Assembly: GCF_900111565.1 (NCBI RefSeq)
Contig: NZ_FOIK01000001.1
Span: forward strand, 1,209,309-1,273,308
Source of the DNA: Paenibacillus sp. NFR01
GTDB taxonomy: Bacteria; Bacillota; Bacilli; Paenibacillales; Paenibacillaceae
DNA length: 64,000 bases
Direction: 5' to 3'
Position 1 is the stretch's first letter, and each line of letters opens with the position of its first letter. The notes below the pieces were generated by a model. The model was given only the letters and a program-made list of their open reading frames with translations, had not been told where the DNA came from and searched no databases. The position numbers and the translations under genes are program-made. This document shows, one piece after another, positions 63,568-64,000 of the stretch.

Positions 63568-63914
63568 GGCCGTTTCGCCTCCGCTTCTTCGGCAATTTCC
63601 TTCAACCGGCGTGCATCAGGGGGACCGGAGTACAGCGACGTCTCCAGCGGCACTGCAGGGTACAGCGTCTCGTACATTGCCTTTCGCCCGAGCGCGCTGG
63701 AGGTATGCAGATAGATCTCCCGCGGGTACAGCCCTTCAAGCACCATCTTGCGGGCGACCTCCCCGCCGCTTACATCCTCCGGCCCCATATCGTAATCCAG
63801 CGACAAAACGCCGATCTCGCATTCCCGCAGCAGCAGCAGACACTCTTCTGTCGTCCTTGCCAGCGTGAACCCGGGCGGCCGTTTCCTGAGATCGTCCATA
63901 TACACATGGATCAC
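63564..63914 (-). CDS. cyclic-phosphate processing receiver-like (cREC) protein
   Basis: From the GTG at 63914 (GGGAGG 7 bases upstream) the protein has 116 residues: MIHVYMDDLRKRPPGFTLAR, then VLSLDYDMG (Asp40, Asp42) and EIYLHTSS (His70). This is the pattern of the cREC domain, a receiver-fold family with an added histidine that is predicted to act on cyclic phosphates or nucleotides rather than to take part in phosphorelay. I identify it from memory of the motif. It leads the operon with the thioredoxin-like, ABC and methyltransferase genes. Confidence 0.75.
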   Translation of the reverse strand: MIHVYMDDLRKRPPGFTLARTTEECLLLLRECEIGVLSLDYDMGPEDVSGGEVARKMVLEGLYPREIYLHTSSALGRKAMYETLYPAVPLETSLYSGPPDARRLKEIAEEAEAKRP

Positions 63915-63931
63915 CCGGATCCCTCCCCGCT

Positions 63932-64000
63932 TCAAAACCATTGATTAACGACATTAATTTCATGCCGGTGAGTGCCATCCGGCCCTTTTTCCGTTTCCAT
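63932..64000 (-). CDS. C-terminal end of a gene entering from the right (uncertain)
   Basis: On the minus strand an open frame runs from the window edge to a TGA at 63932-63934 (METEKGPDGTHRHEINVVNQ, then WF). It may be the tail of a gene upstream of the cREC gene, or may start at the ATG on the last three bases. Too short to identify. The cREC gene begins 17 bases later. Confidence 0.25.
   Translation of the reverse strand: METEKGPDGTHRHEINVVNQWF

Overview
The window looks like a stretch of chromosome from a spore-forming Firmicute of the Paenibacillus type. Support for this comes from strong Gram-positive ribosome binding sites (GGAGG-like), several TTG/GTG starts, a proline T-box leader, moderately high GC, a XerS-type recombinase, a pdhABC-lpdA operon of the Bacillales kind, lipoproteins with lipoboxes, and short palindromic intergenic repeats of a kind I associate with Paenibacillus. 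The assignment is an inference from gene content; no rRNA, tRNA or other decisive marker is present. I saw no CRISPR array, prophage or intact insertion sequence.

Layout. 1-6.3 kb: a truncated Gfo/Idh/MocA dehydrogenase, a decayed small gene, an AbrB-family membrane protein, a lipoprotein, a GNAT enzyme, xerS and a Cys-rich pentapeptide-repeat protein. 6.2-6.9 kb: a gene-free repeat region. 6.9-14.4 kb, all on the minus strand: moeA, an ArsR/AHSA1 pair, a DUF4178-DUF350-PspA membrane-stress set, an LpdD-like protein, pyrD-pyrK and namA. 14.6-22.6 kb: a polysaccharide deacetylase, a LysM-3D wall protein, convergent and overlapping ppk and ppx, and an amino-acid ABC transporter. 23-29.6 kb: alpha-glucan metabolism (GH13 neopullulanase, glgA, glgB, and glgC divergent from glgB).

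30-34.4 kb holds a minus-strand operon: phosphonate-type ABC ATPase, FG-GAP/VCBS lipoprotein, response regulator, histidine kinase. The last three are translationally coupled by ATGA overlaps. 34.4-39.2 kb: a 146-bp imperfect palindrome, an MFS transporter divergent from an unusual ArsR-like regulator, a HAD hydrolase, a GNAT enzyme and a membrane DsbA-like protein. 39.3-49.2 kb: topB, proS behind a T-box, a chemoreceptor, gltD and dfrA-thyA. 49.3-54.5 kb: the pyruvate dehydrogenase operon, divergent from an esterase across a promoter region with a 24-bp perfect palindrome. 55.6-64 kb: a tyrosine phosphatase, thiN, an NlpC/P60 hydrolase, a response regulator with a degenerate receiver, a ThiF/MoeB E1-like enzyme, a Ser/Thr kinase fused to a degenerate MinD-like domain, and a coupled four-gene operon (cREC domain, thioredoxin-like, ABC ATPase, RlmM-like methyltransferase).

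Most genes are core metabolism. The parts that could hide something new are the ATPase/lipoprotein/two-component operon, the kinase-MinD fusion with its neighbouring cREC operon, the pseudo-receiver regulator, and the three families of intergenic repeats. Where the sequence upstream of a start contains a better placed ribosome binding site, I shortened the gene to that start and say so.
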